The notes: generated by a model from the letters alone, not told the origin. Shown: positions 17,624-26,127, numbered from the stretch's first letter. The stretch: 64,000 nucleotides of DNA from Kaistia adipata DSM 17808 (GCF_000423225.1 NZ_AUHO01000007.1:744001-808000), one strand, 5' to 3'. A program made the numbers and translations.

Positions 17624-18799
17624 ATGACTGATTGCAAATCGCCTGAGACCATCGCGGCCGCCAATGGCATCGGCCAGGATGCCGCTTTCGGCGCGGTGGT
17701 ACCCCCGCTCTACCTCTCCAGCGCCTACCGCTTCCGCGGCTTCGAACAGCCCGGCGCCTACGAATATTCCCGCACCCGCAACCCGACCCGGGACCAGCTC
17801 GCCGATACGCTGGCGAAGCTTGAAGGCGGCGCCGGCGCGGTGATCACGTCGAGCGGCATGGCGGCCGTCGACCTGGTGCTTTCCCGTCTGGAGCCCGATG
17901 ACCTCGTGCTGGCGCCGCATGATTGCTATGGCGGCACGTTCCGGTTGCTGCAGCGGCGGGCGATCAAGCGCCAGTTCAAGGTCGCCTTCGTCGACCAGAC
18001 CGATCCCCGCGCGCTCGATCTCGCCTTCGAGCGCATGCCGATGCTGGTATTGATCGAAACGCCGAGCAATCCGCTGATGCGGGTCGTCGACATCGCCGGG
18101 ATCGTCCGCCGCGCCCGGACGATCAGCGCAGCGGTTGCCGTCGACAACACTTTCCTGTCGCCGGCCGTGCAGCGGCCGATCGGCCTCGGCGCCGATTTCG
18201 TCATCCACTCGACGACGAAATATCTGAATGGCCACTCCGACATGGTCGGCGGCGCGGTCGTCGCCGCGTCCGGGGAACGACTGGAAGAACTCGCCGAATG
18301 GGCGAACATCACCGGCGTCACCGGCGCACCGTTCGATTCCTACCAGACGCTGCGCGGCCTGCGCACGCTGTTCCCGCGCCTCGAGCGGCAGCAGCGGAAC
18401 GCGATGGCGGTCGCCCAGTTCCTCGATGGGCATCCCCGCGTCGCCCGCGTCCATTTTCCGGGCCTGCCCACGCATCCGGGCCACGAGCTGGCGCGGCGCC
18501 AGCAGGACGGCTTCGGCGCCATGCTGAGCTTCGAGATCAGGGGCGGCATGGGCGAGGTCCGGCGTTTCGCCGAGGCGCTGCGGATCTTCACGCTGGCGGA
18601 GTCGCTCGGCGGCATGGAGAGCCTTGCCGCCCATCCGGGGACCATGACCCATGCCGGCATGGGGCCGGAGGCGCGGCATGCCGCCGGAATCAAGGATACG
18701 CTGATGCGGCTCTCGATCGGTCTCGAGGGCGAGCAGGACCTTCTCGATGATCTGCAACGGGCGCTGGAGGCTGCCGGTCGTGACCCTGGAAACGCTTGA
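17624..18799 (+). CDS. metB: Cys/Met metabolism PLP-dependent enzyme, cystathionine gamma-synthase-like
   Basis: Fold-type I PLP enzyme of the trans-sulfuration family, 391 aa. The PLP-binding lysine is Lys199 in HSTTKYLNGHSD. Other family blocks are YEYSRTRNPTRDQL (residues 47-59), SSGMAAVD, and the C-terminal ESLGGMESLAAHPGTMTH, which in this family contacts the substrate carboxylate. The pattern fits cystathionine gamma-synthase or gamma-lyase; methionine gamma-lyase cannot be excluded. The ATG at 17624 is preferred over the upstream 17528 ATG because the family-like sequence begins there. It overlaps the following PAS gene by 20 bp, so the two are translationally coupled. Confidence 0.82.
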   Translation: MTDCKSPETIAAANGIGQDAAFGAVVPPLYLSSAYRFRGFEQPGAYEYSRTRNPTRDQLADTLAKLEGGAGAVITSSGMAAVDLVLSRLEPDDLVLAPHDCYGGTFRLLQRRAIKRQFKVAFVDQTDPRALDLAFERMPMLVLIETPSNPLMRVVDIAGIVRRARTISAAVAVDNTFLSPAVQRPIGLGADFVIHSTTKYLNGHSDMVGGAVVAASGERLEELAEWANITGVTGAPFDSYQTLRGLRTLFPRLERQQRNAMAVAQFLDGHPRVARVHFPGLPTHPGHELARRQQDGFGAMLSFEIRGGMGEVRRFAEALRIFTLAESLGGMESLAAHPGTMTHAGMGPEARHAAGIKDTLMRLSIGLEGEQDLLDDLQRALEAAGRDPGNA

Positions 18800-19247
18800 G
18801 ACTCGGGATTCCGTACGGACTACCCTGGCCGGCGCGCTGCTCGACAGCGTCGCCGACGCCATCGTCGCCACGGACCGGGAAGGGCGGATCACCTTCTGGA
18901 ATCCGGGCGCCGCGCGCCTTTTCGGCTTCGACGCGGCCGAGGCCGTCGGGCAGTCGCTCGACCTGATCATCCCGGAGAACCAGCGCGCCCGGCACTGGCA
19001 GGGTTATGACACCGTGATGCGGACGGGCGAGAGCCGCTATGGCGCGGGCGACGTTCTCGCGGTGCCGGCGCTCGCCGCCGACGGGCGGCGGATCTCGGTC
19101 GAGTTCACGATTTCGCTGCTGCGCGACGGGGAGGGCACGATCACCGGGATGGCCGCGGTGATGCGGGATGTCACGGAGCGGTTCGAAACGATGAAGGCGC
19201 TGCGTCGCCAGTTGGCAGCGCAGCGCCCGGAAGTACTGGGTAGCTGA
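18780..19247 (+). CDS. Single PAS-domain protein, FixL-like sensor module
   Basis: 155 aa if started at the GTG at 18780, which has GGAGG at 18766-18770. The protein is one PAS domain (residues about 15-130) plus a short helical tail, with no kinase, GGDEF or DNA-binding output. The F-helix segment IIPENQRARHWQGYDTVM resembles the oxygen sensor FixL, where a His in this position coordinates heme. The following FixL arginine region is not clearly conserved. It overlaps metB and faces nirK, the first gene of the nitrogen-oxide cluster. A heme or flavin cofactor and a partner protein are possible but unproven. Confidence 0.8.
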   Translation: MTLETLETRDSVRTTLAGALLDSVADAIVATDREGRITFWNPGAARLFGFDAAEAVGQSLDLIIPENQRARHWQGYDTVMRTGESRYGAGDVLAVPALAADGRRISVEFTISLLRDGEGTITGMAAVMRDVTERFETMKALRRQLAAQRPEVLGS

Positions 19248-19286
19248 GCGGCGCCGCACGATTGCGCGACGCCGGATCTTGTTTGG

Positions 19287-20825
19287 TTACTCCGCGGGGG
19301 CGTCGGCCGGGCCCGCATGCATGATCGCGTCGTTCTCCGGACCGTCGACGATCAGGTGACCGGCGAGTCCGCGCTCGGCGCGGGACAGGGCATGGTCGAC
19401 CAGCACGTAGTTGCCGCCGCGATCGAGCTTGAAGTCGACGATCGTGGCGCCGCCCGGGGCAACGGTGACCGTCTGCACGCCCGTGATCGGCGGGGAGGTG
19501 ACGCTGCCCATGGAATAGACGTTGTCGAAGATCTCGCCGATGACGTGGAAGGAGGACGTGAAGTTCGGTCCGCCGACGCCGAAGAAGATGCGCACCGTCT
19601 CGCCGACATTGGCATAGAGCGGATGGGTCTTGGTCAGCGAGCCGACGGCGCCGTTGAACAGGAAGTATTCCGGACGCTCGGAGATCAGCTTGTCATAGTC
19701 CATCTCCTGCACGCCGTTCGTGCCGAACGGTTCGACAGTGTAGAGCTCGCCCTGCATCACGTAGAACTCGCGGTCGACCTGCGGCAGGCCGCCCTCCGGC
19801 TCGACCAGGATCAGGCCGTACATGCCGCTGGTGATGTGGTGGGCGACGCTCGGCGTGGCGCAGTGATAGACGAAGATGCCGGGCTTCAGCGCCTTGAACG
19901 TCACGACGGTTTCGGCGCCGGGATCGGTCTGGGTCGTGTGCGCGCCGCCGCCGGGACCGGTCGCGGCATGGAAGTCGACGGAATGCGCCATGACGCTGTC
20001 GGCGGGGTTCTTGACGTGCACCTCGACGGTGTCGCCGACGCGAACGCGCAGGAACGGGCCCGGCACCTTCGAATTGAAGGTCCAGTAGGTATAGGTCGTG
20101 CCGTCGTCGAGACGCCCCACTAGCTCGACCGTCTCGAGGTCGACCTTGACCACCTTGGGCGGCCGCTGGCCGATCGGGCCCGGCAGGTCGGCCGGATCGC
20201 GGACGACGTCGGCGGCATCGCTCGCCATCGCCTCGCGCGGCCCCGACATCACCTGGATCAGGCCTTCCATGCCGGCCTGGCGATGGCCGGCGATCGTGCA
20301 GAAATAGGCGAACTCGCCGACCTTGCTGGCCAGGAAGGAGATGGTCGTGGAGGCGTTCTTGCCAACCACCACGGCGGAACGCGCCGGATACTGGTCGACG
20401 ACGACGTCGTGCTCCGCGCCCTCGCCATTGATCAGGTTGATCTGGACGAGCTCGCCCTCATGCACCATCAGCGTCGGGTTGATCTTGCCCTCGATCGCGC
20501 CGCCGACGCCGATATAGACCATGCGTCCGCCGGCGATGCCGGTCTTGAGCGTGAAGCTCGTCGGGGTGTGATAGCTGACGGCGGCCGTGGCGGCCGGAGG
20601 TGGCGTCGGCTTGCTGTCGGTGGCGGCGGCGACCGGCGTCGCCTGATCCGACGCGCCGTGCTGATGCGACTGGGCGAGGACGGGCGCCGCGCTGAATGCC
20701 GACAGCATCATGACGAACGCGGCGAGCAGGCCGACGCGTCTGACGCCGGTCCGCCGCATGCCGCTGTCCACGCCTGGCGCGCCTGGATCGCGCGCGAGCA
20801 GACGGGTTCCGAGACGGGATGTCAT
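19287..20825 (-). CDS. nirK: Copper nitrite reductase with extra N-terminal cupredoxin domain
   Basis: Periplasmic NO-forming nitrite reductase, 512 aa, longer than the usual 340-380. After a signal peptide there is an added cupredoxin domain (about 85-195) with its own type 1 copper ligands His139, Cys176, His181 and Met186. The two standard NirK domains follow: type 1 ligands His281, Cys322, His330, Met335; type 2 ligands His286, His321, His478; catalytic Asp284 and His427. This is the Hyphomicrobium denitrificans architecture. An ATG at 20759 (MRRTGVRRVGLL) gives a tidier signal peptide and may be the real start. An NnrR-like box at 20895-20908 lies upstream. No norBC is in the window. Confidence 0.95.
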   Translation of the reverse strand: MTSRLGTRLLARDPGAPGVDSGMRRTGVRRVGLLAAFVMMLSAFSAAPVLAQSHQHGASDQATPVAAATDSKPTPPPAATAAVSYHTPTSFTLKTGIAGGRMVYIGVGGAIEGKINPTLMVHEGELVQINLINGEGAEHDVVVDQYPARSAVVVGKNASTTISFLASKVGEFAYFCTIAGHRQAGMEGLIQVMSGPREAMASDAADVVRDPADLPGPIGQRPPKVVKVDLETVELVGRLDDGTTYTYWTFNSKVPGPFLRVRVGDTVEVHVKNPADSVMAHSVDFHAATGPGGGAHTTQTDPGAETVVTFKALKPGIFVYHCATPSVAHHITSGMYGLILVEPEGGLPQVDREFYVMQGELYTVEPFGTNGVQEMDYDKLISERPEYFLFNGAVGSLTKTHPLYANVGETVRIFFGVGGPNFTSSFHVIGEIFDNVYSMGSVTSPPITGVQTVTVAPGGATIVDFKLDRGGNYVLVDHALSRAERGLAGHLIVDGPENDAIMHAGPADAPAE

Positions 20826-20849
20826 GGAAGTACTTCGCCTTTCCCATTT

Positions 20850-20873
20850 CTAGACTTGACGATCGAAGTCTAG
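20850..20873. repeat. Inverted repeat in the nirK leader
   Basis: CTAGACTT (20850-20857) and AAGTCTAG (20866-20873) form a perfect 8-bp dyad with an 8-nt spacer, between the NnrR-like box and the nirK start. It could form an RNA hairpin in the leader or be a second regulator site. Confidence 0.55.
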
Positions 20874-20894
20874 CGGCGGGCAGGCCGGCGCTCT

Positions 20895-20908
20895 TTGCAG
20901 TTCCGCAA
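20895..20908. promoter_or_regulatory. NnrR/DNR-type box upstream of nirK
   Basis: TTGCA-GTTC-CGCAA matches the NnrR consensus TTGCG-N4-CGCAA at 9 of 10 arm bases. It is 70 bp before the nirK ATG at 20825 and 82 bp after the nnrS stop, implying nirK has its own NO-responsive promoter. Confidence 0.65.
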
Positions 20909-20989
20909 GCTCGAATGCGAAGAAGGGGACGGAGCGTTTCGAACGGTTGCCGGATCGCTTGAAGAAGCGCGAAAGGCGAGAGCGGTCGG

Positions 20990-22174
20990 TCAGCCGCGAC
21001 CGAGGCGGGGGCCGAGCAGCGCGGCGCCGTAGAACAGCGCGAAGCCGAGGAAGGCCGCGGCCCACAGGCCGCCGGCGATCTCCATCAGCCAGGGACCGGC
21101 GAGACCGAGCGCGGCGACGATGCGCGCGAGAGCTGCGGCCAGGATCGCGGCGAAGACGAAGCATCCCGTGGGACCGGCACGGAGCGGTCGGCCGGTATGG
21201 CCGAGCGTGGCGCGGACCATGACGGCGAGCGTCATCGTGCCGATCGCGCCGACGCCGAGCGCATGCACGCCGACGGCCGGGGCGACGAATGCCGGTTCGA
21301 GGATCCCGCAGGCGACGAGCAGGAGGCCAGCGGGCACGAAGGCATAGGCGAGGTGCAGGATCACGACGAGCGGATCGCGAAAGGTCCGGTCGCCCGCCCA
21401 GCGCCCCAGGCGGACGACGTTGAGGCCGGCGGCGACGATCAGCAGGACGGCGGTCGCGGCGGCGTCCGGGGCAAAGGTCCACGCGACCAGGCCGATGGCG
21501 GTCGCGAGGATCGTCGCCATATCGAAGCGTCCGACCGGAACCGGCAGCCGGCCGGGGTTCTCGCGCGCCAGCCAGTTGCGGGTGAAGCTCGGGATGATGC
21601 GGCCGCCGATCAGCGCGATCAGCACGATCGCCGTGCCGATGCCGAGCCGGCGGGCGATGTCGGCCGAGCCGGCGAAATGCGCCTCGAGGTGGAACAGGAT
21701 GTTGGCGGCGGCGAACAGGCCGACCGGAATGACGACCTTCAGATTGCGCCAGTTGCGGCCGGCGACGATCTCGATCACCGCCGCTGCCGTCACGGCCAGC
21801 AGGAAGGCACAGTCGATGGCGGCCGCCGCCAGCCAGCCGATCGACGTCGAATGGAAGATCGCGATCCGGCCCGCGATCCAGAGCAGGACGAGACCGAGCA
21901 GGGGATATCCCTGCACGGGCAGCCGCCCCGTCCAGTTGGGGATCGCGGTCAGCAGGAAGCCGGTCAGCACGGCCGCGAGATAGCCGAACAGCATCTCGTG
22001 GCTGTGCCAGTCGACCGGCGTGAACAGGCTCGCCGTTTCGAGCGCGCCCCGGAGCAGCGGCAGCCACACCAGCAACGTCGCCCCGGCATAGAGCGCGCCG
22101 ATCAGGAAGAACGGGCGGAACCCGTAGGAGAGAATGGCGGGCAGGCGGTCGGGGCGTGTGCGTGGAATGGCCAT
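20990..22174 (-). CDS. nnrS: NnrS family heme-copper membrane protein
   Basis: 394-aa polytopic inner-membrane protein with about twelve hydrophobic segments, found in NO-metabolising bacteria and associated with protection from nitrosative stress. Family features include LSYGFRPFFLIGALYA near the N-terminus, the WHSHEMLFGY motif with heme/copper-type His residues, and GGRIIPSFTRNWL. It sits between pseudoazurin (52 bp upstream) and nirK on the same strand. It probably belongs to the same NnrR-regulated unit as pseudoazurin, whose box is at 22743-22758. Confidence 0.93.
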   Translation of the reverse strand: MAIPRTRPDRLPAILSYGFRPFFLIGALYAGATLLVWLPLLRGALETASLFTPVDWHSHEMLFGYLAAVLTGFLLTAIPNWTGRLPVQGYPLLGLVLLWIAGRIAIFHSTSIGWLAAAAIDCAFLLAVTAAAVIEIVAGRNWRNLKVVIPVGLFAAANILFHLEAHFAGSADIARRLGIGTAIVLIALIGGRIIPSFTRNWLARENPGRLPVPVGRFDMATILATAIGLVAWTFAPDAAATAVLLIVAAGLNVVRLGRWAGDRTFRDPLVVILHLAYAFVPAGLLLVACGILEPAFVAPAVGVHALGVGAIGTMTLAVMVRATLGHTGRPLRAGPTGCFVFAAILAAALARIVAALGLAGPWLMEIAGGLWAAAFLGFALFYGAALLGPRLGRG

Positions 22175-22226
22175 GCTGCAACTCCGTCGGCGCGCGGCAC
22201 GATCGCCTGCTCCGGCTTCGGGTGGT

Positions 22227-22670
22227 CTATGGTGTGGCGGCCGCCTCGGTCAGGAGCGCCTCGAACGCCTTCTTGGCCTTGCCGGGGTGTTTCACGGCCT
22301 TGGCTTCCTCGAGGTTGACCGGGTTGCCGGCGACGATCAGCGCCACCATGCCCATGCCGTAATGCGGCGTGCACTTGACGCCATAGACGCCCTCGGCGTC
22401 GATCGTCACCGTGACCTTCTCACTGATCTTGCCCTTGAACGGCGTCGTTCCGGCCGGCGCCATGCCCTTGACGGTCTCGGCATCATGCGACTTGTCGGTC
22501 GGCACGAAGGTGACGGTGTCGCCGACGGCGGCCCGGATCAGGTCCGGCTCGAATACCATGGCGCCCTTGGTGCCCTTGTTGAGCATCTTGACCTCGTGGT
22601 CCGCGGCCTGCGCGGCGCCCGCCGTCACCAGCGCAGCCAGGGCCGTCGCGACCAACGCTATCCGTCTCAT
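22227..22670 (-). CDS. Pseudoazurin, periplasmic blue-copper electron donor
   Basis: 147-aa cupredoxin. The signal peptide is residues 1-22 (cleavage at AQA-A). Type 1 copper ligands are His62, Cys100, His103 and Met108 in the pseudoazurin signature CTPHYGMGM. Pseudoazurin carries electrons from the bc1 complex to copper nitrite reductase, and nirK is encoded two genes downstream. An NnrR-type palindrome lies 73 bp before the start. Length and C-terminal helix (EEAKAVKHPGKAKKAFEALL) fit the family. Confidence 0.95.
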   Translation of the reverse strand: MRRIALVATALAALVTAGAAQAADHEVKMLNKGTKGAMVFEPDLIRAAVGDTVTFVPTDKSHDAETVKGMAPAGTTPFKGKISEKVTVTIDAEGVYGVKCTPHYGMGMVALIVAGNPVNLEEAKAVKHPGKAKKAFEALLTEAAATP

Positions 22671-22742
22671 CTGCTGTTCCTTCGTCTCAAGCCAATGACA
22701 TCCGTCATCGGCCCGCTTATAGGCAGGAAGGCGCCGATCGAA

Positions 22743-22758
22743 TTTGCGCTAGCGCAAA
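22743..22758. promoter_or_regulatory. Perfect NnrR-type palindrome between pseudoazurin and the Crp/Fnr gene
   Basis: TTTGCGCTAGCGCAAA is a perfect 16-bp palindrome containing TTGCG-CTAG-CGCAA, the NnrR consensus. It is 73 bp before pseudoazurin and 108 bp before the divergent regulator gene, so one site could activate both directions and make the regulator autoregulated. Confidence 0.75.
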
Positions 22759-22865
22759 GACACGCTGCATGAGGCCGGGCGCGCGGGGGACGACGATGCG
22801 GAATTTGGGAAGGCGACGGCGCGAGGCCTGGCAATCCGGGGCGATGCCGCGGATCGGAGGGCATC

Positions 22866-23570
22866 ATGCCGCAGCTTGACCGCTCCCTGATCGCCGACCT
22901 GCCGCTGTTTCGAGAGGCGAAGCCGGATGAACTCGACGCCGTGCTCGCCGACGCCCGCCCGCTCCGGATCGCCCGCGACGCGACGATCTTCGAGCAGGAG
23001 GGCGAGGCGCATTCCTTCTTCCTGCTGCTCGACGGCCATGTCCGCGTGGTCAAGACGACGCCGGCCGGCGACCAGGTCATCGTGCGCTATGTCAGCGCTG
23101 GCGAGATGATCGGCATTGCCCAGGCGATCGGCCGGGACACCTATCCGGCCAGCGCCATCGCGGCGGCCGATTGCGTAGTGCTGGTCTGGCCGACGAGCCT
23201 CTGGCAGCGCTTCATCGCCCGGATCCCCGGCTTCGCGGCCACCACCTACCAGGCGGTCGGCGTCCGGCTGCAGGACGCGCAGGCGCGGCTGGTCGAGATG
23301 GCGACCGAGCAGGTCGAGCAGCGCGTGGCGCGGGCGCTCTGCCGGCTGGCCGAGCAGAGCGGACGGCAGACCGAAGAGGGGCTGCAGATCGACTTCCCGA
23401 TCTCGCGCCAGGACATCGCCGAGATGACCGGCACGACGCTGCACACCGTCAGCCGCCTGCTCGCCGCCTGGGAGGGAAAGGGTATCGTCGCCGGCGGCCG
23501 CCAGAAGGTCACCGTGGTGGAGCCGGCGCGGCTGCGCGCGCTCGCCGAGGGGCGCGCGGCGCGCGACTGA
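22866..23570 (+). CDS. nnrR: Crp/Fnr family regulator, NnrR/DNR-type NO-responsive activator
   Basis: 234 aa with an N-terminal cyclic-nucleotide-binding-like sensor domain (about 15-130) and a C-terminal winged helix (SRQDIAEMTGTTLHTVSRLLAAWE). There is no N-terminal Cys cluster, so it is not an oxygen-sensing Fnr with a 4Fe-4S centre. Its place among pseudoazurin, nnrS, nirK and cbb3 genes, together with TTGCG-N4-CGCAA boxes, points to the NnrR/DNR branch, which is thought to sense NO by heme. It is divergent from pseudoazurin. The gene symbol is a context-based assignment. Confidence 0.85.
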   Translation: MPQLDRSLIADLPLFREAKPDELDAVLADARPLRIARDATIFEQEGEAHSFFLLLDGHVRVVKTTPAGDQVIVRYVSAGEMIGIAQAIGRDTYPASAIAAADCVVLVWPTSLWQRFIARIPGFAATTYQAVGVRLQDAQARLVEMATEQVEQRVARALCRLAEQSGRQTEEGLQIDFPISRQDIAEMTGTTLHTVSRLLAAWEGKGIVAGGRQKVTVVEPARLRALAEGRAARD

Positions 23571-23620
23571 CCCCGCGCGACTGTTGCGGATCGGTCGCGC
23601 CGCCGCGATCGCCGCGCTAT

Positions 23621-23634
23621 TTGATCTAGAACAA
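23621..23634. promoter_or_regulatory. FNR/FixK-like box upstream of ccoN
   Basis: TTGAT-CTAG-AACAA matches the FNR/FixK consensus TTGAT-N4-ATCAA with one or two arm mismatches. It is 92 bp before the ccoN ATG. It differs from the TTGCG half-sites near nirK, suggesting a separate low-oxygen regulator for the oxidase. Confidence 0.65.
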
Positions 23635-23726
23635 ATACAGCCTGTTGATTCTCGTCCACCAAAGGGCTTGCATTCGACGTCGAAGGACGTCGGAGCGCTG
23701 CGGCGTGACAAGATAGGGGCCCCGGG

Positions 23727-25382
23727 ATGATAGCGGGATTGACGAAGGCGGAACGGCAGCTGTCGCTGGCCGTCCTGACAGTGCTGGCCCTGTGTGGCCT
23801 GGCATTCGCAGCGATCGGTCGGAACGATCCGATCGGCACGCATGGGTTCATCATCCTGCTGGTGGCGATCGGCGTCGCTTGCGTCGTGATCGCCGGCTAC
23901 TACGCGCCGGAGCCCGACAAGGAGCAATTGTCGCGCTACTACGATGATCCGACCCGCGTCGGCATCATCCTGTCCATGGCCTGGGCGGTCTTCGGCCTGT
24001 TCTTCGGCGTCTGGGTGGCGGCGCTGCTCGCCTGGCCCGAACTCACCTTCGACGCCGGCTGGGCCAGTTTCGGCCGCATCCGGCCCGTGCATACCACGGG
24101 CGTGATCTTCGGCTTCGGCGGCAACGCGCTGATCGCGACCTCGTTGCACGTGCTGCAGCGCACGACGCGCGCCCGGCTGCCCGACCAGTTCAGCCCCTGG
24201 TTCGTGCTGATCGGCTACAACCTGTTCTGCATCCTCGCGGTCAGCGGCTACTTCATGGGCCTGACCCAGTCGAAGGAATATGCCGAGGCCGAGTGGTACG
24301 CCGACATCTGGCTCGTCATCGTCTGGGTCGTCTATTTCCTGATCTACATCCGCACGCTGCAGCGGCGCAAGGAACCCCATATCTACGTCGCCAACTGGTA
24401 CTACATGGCCTTCATCCTGGTCGTGGCGATCCTGCACATCGTGAACAATCTCGCGGTGCCGGTCTCGTTCGGCCACGCCAAGAGCTACTCGCTCTTCTCC
24501 GGCGTGCAGGATGCGATGACCCAGTGGTGGTACGGCCACAACGCGGTGGCGTTCTTCCTGACCGCCGGCTTCCTCGGCATGATGTACTACTACCTGCCGA
24601 AGCGCGCCGGCCGGCCGATCTTCTCCTACCGGCTGTCGATCATCAGCTTCTGGGGCATCGTCTTCATGTATATGTGGGCGGGCTCGCACCACCTGCACTA
24701 CACGGCGCTGCCGCAATGGGTGCAGACGCTCGGCATGACCTTCTCGGTGGTCCTGCTGGTGCCGTCCTGGGCCTCGGCCGGCAACGCGCTCGCCACGTTG
24801 AACGGCGCCTGGGGCAAGGTGCGCGACGACGCCACGCTGCGCTTCATGATGGTCGCCGCGGTCTTCTACGGCCTGTCGACCTTCGAAGGCTCCTTCATGG
24901 CGATCCGTGCCGTGAACTCGCTCAGCCACTACACCGACTGGACCGTCGGCCACGTCCATGCCGGCGCGCTCGGCTGGGTGGCGATGATCTCCTTCGGCTC
25001 GATCTACGCGCTGGTGCCGTGGATGTGGAATCGCGAGCGCATGTATTCGTCCAAGCTGGTCGAGCTGCACTTCTGGCTCGCGCTCGCCGGAACCGTCGTC
25101 TACGTCTTCGCCATGTGGAATTCCGGCATCATCCAGGGTCTGATGTGGCGGACCTACAATGAAAGCGGGACGCTGGCCTATTCGTTCATCGACTCGCTCG
25201 TCGCGATGCATCCCTATTACATCGCGCGCACCCTGGGCGGTCTTCTGTTCCTGCTTGGCGCCCTCGTCGGTTGCTACAACATCTGGATGACGATCCGGCA
25301 GGCCGGTGGCCGGCTGGTGTTCCAGGGACCGGAAGTCGACAAGCCGGCGCTGACCCCTCCCGCACTTCAGGCCGGGGAGTAA
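23727..25382 (+). CDS. ccoN: cbb3-type cytochrome c oxidase subunit I
   Basis: Catalytic subunit of the high-affinity cbb3 terminal oxidase, 551 aa with about 12-14 membrane helices. The heme-copper ligands are in conserved blocks: RPVHTTGVIFGFGGNAL, WWYGHNAVAFFLTAGFLG (CuB region with its Tyr) and WTVGHVHAGALGWVAM (heme ligands), with GSHHLHYTALP for the two further His. It is the first gene of ccoNOQP, preceded by an FNR-like box. The C-terminus (ALTPPALQAGE) ends 6 bp before ccoO. Confidence 0.97.
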   Translation: MIAGLTKAERQLSLAVLTVLALCGLAFAAIGRNDPIGTHGFIILLVAIGVACVVIAGYYAPEPDKEQLSRYYDDPTRVGIILSMAWAVFGLFFGVWVAALLAWPELTFDAGWASFGRIRPVHTTGVIFGFGGNALIATSLHVLQRTTRARLPDQFSPWFVLIGYNLFCILAVSGYFMGLTQSKEYAEAEWYADIWLVIVWVVYFLIYIRTLQRRKEPHIYVANWYYMAFILVVAILHIVNNLAVPVSFGHAKSYSLFSGVQDAMTQWWYGHNAVAFFLTAGFLGMMYYYLPKRAGRPIFSYRLSIISFWGIVFMYMWAGSHHLHYTALPQWVQTLGMTFSVVLLVPSWASAGNALATLNGAWGKVRDDATLRFMMVAAVFYGLSTFEGSFMAIRAVNSLSHYTDWTVGHVHAGALGWVAMISFGSIYALVPWMWNRERMYSSKLVELHFWLALAGTVVYVFAMWNSGIIQGLMWRTYNESGTLAYSFIDSLVAMHPYYIARTLGGLLFLLGALVGCYNIWMTIRQAGGRLVFQGPEVDKPALTPPALQAGE

Positions 25383-25388
25383 CCGACC

Positions 25389-26123
25389 ATGCCGAATTTC
25401 CATCGCAAGCTTGAGCGCAGCGCCATCGGCTTCGTCGTCGCCATCGTCGTGGTGGCGTCGATCGGCGGCTTCGTCGAGATCGCGCCGCTCTTCACCATCG
25501 ACGAGACGGTCGAGAAGGCGCCCGACATGCGCGTCTACACCCCGCTCGAACTCGCCGGCCGCAACATCTACATCCGCGAGGGCTGCTATGCCTGCCATTC
25601 GCAGATGATCCGCACGCTGCGCGACGAGGTCGAGCGCTACGGGCCGTATTCGCTGGCGGTCGAGTCCCAGTACGACCATCCGATGCTGTGGGGCTCGAAG
25701 CGGACGGGGCCGGACCTCGCCCGCGTCGGCGGCAAGTACTCCGATGCCTGGCAGGTCGCTCATCTGCGCAACCCGCGCGACGTCGTGCCGGTCTCCGTCA
25801 TGCCGGCCTATCGCTGGCTCGAGGACAACACGCTGCGGACCGAGGATCTCGGCCTGCACCTGAAGGCGATGAGCCGCGTCGGCGTGCCCTATACGCAGGC
25901 GATGATCGACAATGCCCCGGCCGACGCCTACGGCCAGGCCAATCCGGACACGGATTTCGCCGCCGGCGTCGCCGAGCGCTATGGCGAGGCGACCAACATC
26001 CGCGCCTTCGGCGGCAAGCCGGGCCAGGTGACCGAGATGGACGCGCTCGTCGCCTATCTCCAGATCCTCGGCAAGCTGACCGACGCCGCGACGGCGTCGA
26101 ACGTCGCGGCGAAGGCGGAGTAG
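25389..26123 (+). CDS. ccoO: cbb3-type cytochrome c oxidase subunit II (mono-heme c)
   Basis: Membrane-anchored c-type cytochrome of 244 aa. An N-terminal helix (about 12-30) anchors it; the heme c site is CYACH at 66-70, followed by SQMIRT as in all CcoO proteins. Lies between ccoN (6 bp) and ccoQ (4 bp) in one operon. It passes electrons from CcoP to the CcoN low-spin heme. Confidence 0.97.
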   Translation: MPNFHRKLERSAIGFVVAIVVVASIGGFVEIAPLFTIDETVEKAPDMRVYTPLELAGRNIYIREGCYACHSQMIRTLRDEVERYGPYSLAVESQYDHPMLWGSKRTGPDLARVGGKYSDAWQVAHLRNPRDVVPVSVMPAYRWLEDNTLRTEDLGLHLKAMSRVGVPYTQAMIDNAPADAYGQANPDTDFAAGVAERYGEATNIRAFGGKPGQVTEMDALVAYLQILGKLTDAATASNVAAKAE

Positions 26124-26127
26124 GGCG

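Noticed and set aside
22749-25859. 1036-aa minus-strand open frame, longest in the window
   Set aside because: It is antisense to nnrR, ccoN and ccoO, whose products have clear motifs. Its sequence is low complexity, rich in His/Asp/Arg, as expected of GC-rich shadow frames.
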